Assembly: GCF_018446385.1 (NCBI RefSeq) | Contig: NW_024589864.1 | Coordinates: 1-64,000 of the forward strand | Direction: 5' to 3' | Length of the DNA stretch: 64,000 bases | DNA from: Zingiber officinale | Lineage: Eukaryota; Streptophyta; Magnoliopsida; Zingiberales; Zingiberaceae | Shown: piece after piece, positions 63,011 to 64,000 of the stretch | Numbering within the stretch: the first letter of the stretch is position 1 | Layout of the letters: the number at the start of each line of letters is the position of its first letter | Notes under the pieces: generated by a model | Databases searched by the model: none | The model's input: the letters and a program-made list of their open reading frames with translations, nothing else | What the model was told of the DNA's origin: nothing | Made by a program: the position numbers and the translations under genes

Positions 63011-64000
63011 GTATCAATAGAAAGAAAATATATATAATTCCTAAAATTAAGTGGTGGAAGTTAAAGGATGGGAAGCAACATATATTTAAGGAGAAGGTAG
63101 AAGTACAAGCATTATGTGAAATATACGATGACTCTAATACAACATGGGATAAGATTGTATCAAAGTTGAAAATAGTAGCTAAGAGTGTCCTCGGTGAGTC
63201 AAAGGGGCATGCACCGCTAAGTAAAGAATCATGATGGTGGAATGAGAAAGTACAAGAGAAAGTGAAGGAAAAACGAATAGCTTATAAGGAATTATATATT
63301 TGTAAAAATGAGGAAAACTTAAAAAAATATACAATAGCTAAGAAAGAAGCTAAGAAAGTGGTGAGTGATGCAAAAAATGAAACTTTTGAACGGTTATATC
63401 AAAAATTGGATACAAAAGAAGGAGAAAGAGACATTTATAGAATAGCTAAAGTGAGAGAAAGAAAAATAAAAGATCTTAGCCAAATAAAATGTATTAAAGA
63501 TGAATGTAATAGGGTGTTAGTAAGCGATGGAGAAATAAAATAGCGGTGGAAGAGGTATTTTCATCAACTTTTTAATGAAGGTTTAGAAGACCAACTTAAC
63601 TTGGATAATTTAATTAGGTCAAATGAGCATCGAAATTTTAATTTTTATCGTAGAATTCAAACTTCAGAAGTAAAACAAACTTTAAATGAGATGCACAATG
63701 GAAAAGCCGTGGGACCAGATGATATTCCGATAGAGGTATGGAAGTGCTTAGTGAAACAAGGTATTGAATGGCTTACAAAATTATTTAACATGATATTGAA
63801 AAAAAAAATGTCTGATCAATGGAGGATAAGTACTCTAGTTCCCTTATATAAGAATAAGAGAGACGTACAAAATTGTGCAAACTATAGGGGTATTAAACTA
63901 ATGAGTCATACTATGAAACTTTGGGAAAAGGTAATAAAATTGCGCACATTCAAGACACAGTACCGTGGTGCATGTTGTTTGCAGATGATATTATTTTGGT

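Larger units (their letters stand above)
60928..64000 (+). mobile_element. RTE-type LINE, runs off the right edge
   Basis: Starts near 'ccgcccatgatgaccggtca', a GC-rich 5' leader with 'aaaagaggagggttacgtta' (about 60974) that I associate with plant RTE elements. It then encodes endonuclease (61028-61783), linker and RT start (63016-63940). The linker and RT are nearly identical to the copy at 19315. At about 63938 the frame jumps from MKLWEKVI to the segment before FADD, a deletion of roughly 375 bp relative to the 19315 copy. Also split by the solo LTR at 62039-63010. The 3' end lies outside the window. Confidence 0.9.

Overview
Plant nuclear DNA, AT-rich and dominated by transposable elements. 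The evidence is spliced genes with GT/AG introns, plant-type gene families (SIN3-like corepressor, prolyl 4-hydroxylase, RIN4/NOI-type protein, lysine-rich arabinogalactan protein) and plant retrotransposons primed by initiator Met-tRNA. A large-genome angiosperm is certain. A monocot, perhaps of the ginger order, is only an impression from the style of the repeats. I see no tRNA, rRNA, CRISPR or bacterial feature.

Layout. (1) 1-1138, minus strand: the first four coding exons of a SIN3-like gene that runs off the left edge. (2) 1139-4807: its upstream region and old repeat debris. (3) 4813-14003: one copia-type insertion with nearly identical direct LTRs and a CTGAC target duplication, but with a scrambled inside: an inverted gag-pol core, an extra internal LTR with primer-binding site, a large near-perfect palindrome and a second, forward pol fragment. 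(4) 14335-15288, plus: a small NOI-domain gene with a one-base frameshift and a MITE in its last intron. (5) 15804-31124, minus: an 11-exon prolyl 4-hydroxylase gene whose introns hold a MULE-type MITE, a 5'-truncated RTE LINE with 16-bp target duplications, a second fold-back element and a copia remnant. (6) 32470-38900: an old L1-type LINE split by a MITE and two solo LTRs. (7) 40783-58543, minus: a second SIN3-like gene. I could assemble all 22 coding exons in one open frame of 1388 codons. Its intron 15 is about 9.7 kb and holds an RTE LINE (itself split by a solo LTR) and a gag-only LTR retrotransposon. (8) 59706-60458, minus: a two-exon lysine-rich AGP gene. (9) 60928-64000, plus: an RTE LINE, split by a solo LTR and internally deleted, that runs off the right edge.

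The host genes are not an operon. They are independent nuclear genes: two SIN3-like paralogues in the same orientation about 57 kb apart (a dispersed tandem duplication), with two cell-wall or secretory-pathway genes (P4H and AGP) and a defence-related NOI gene nearby. P4H hydroxylates proline in wall glycoproteins of the class to which the AGP belongs, but nothing here shows that the neighbourhood is functional. Five LTR insertions (one composite, one gag-only, three solo LTRs by flank with a fourth in the right-hand RTE) keep perfect 5-bp target duplications, so the nesting order can be read directly.
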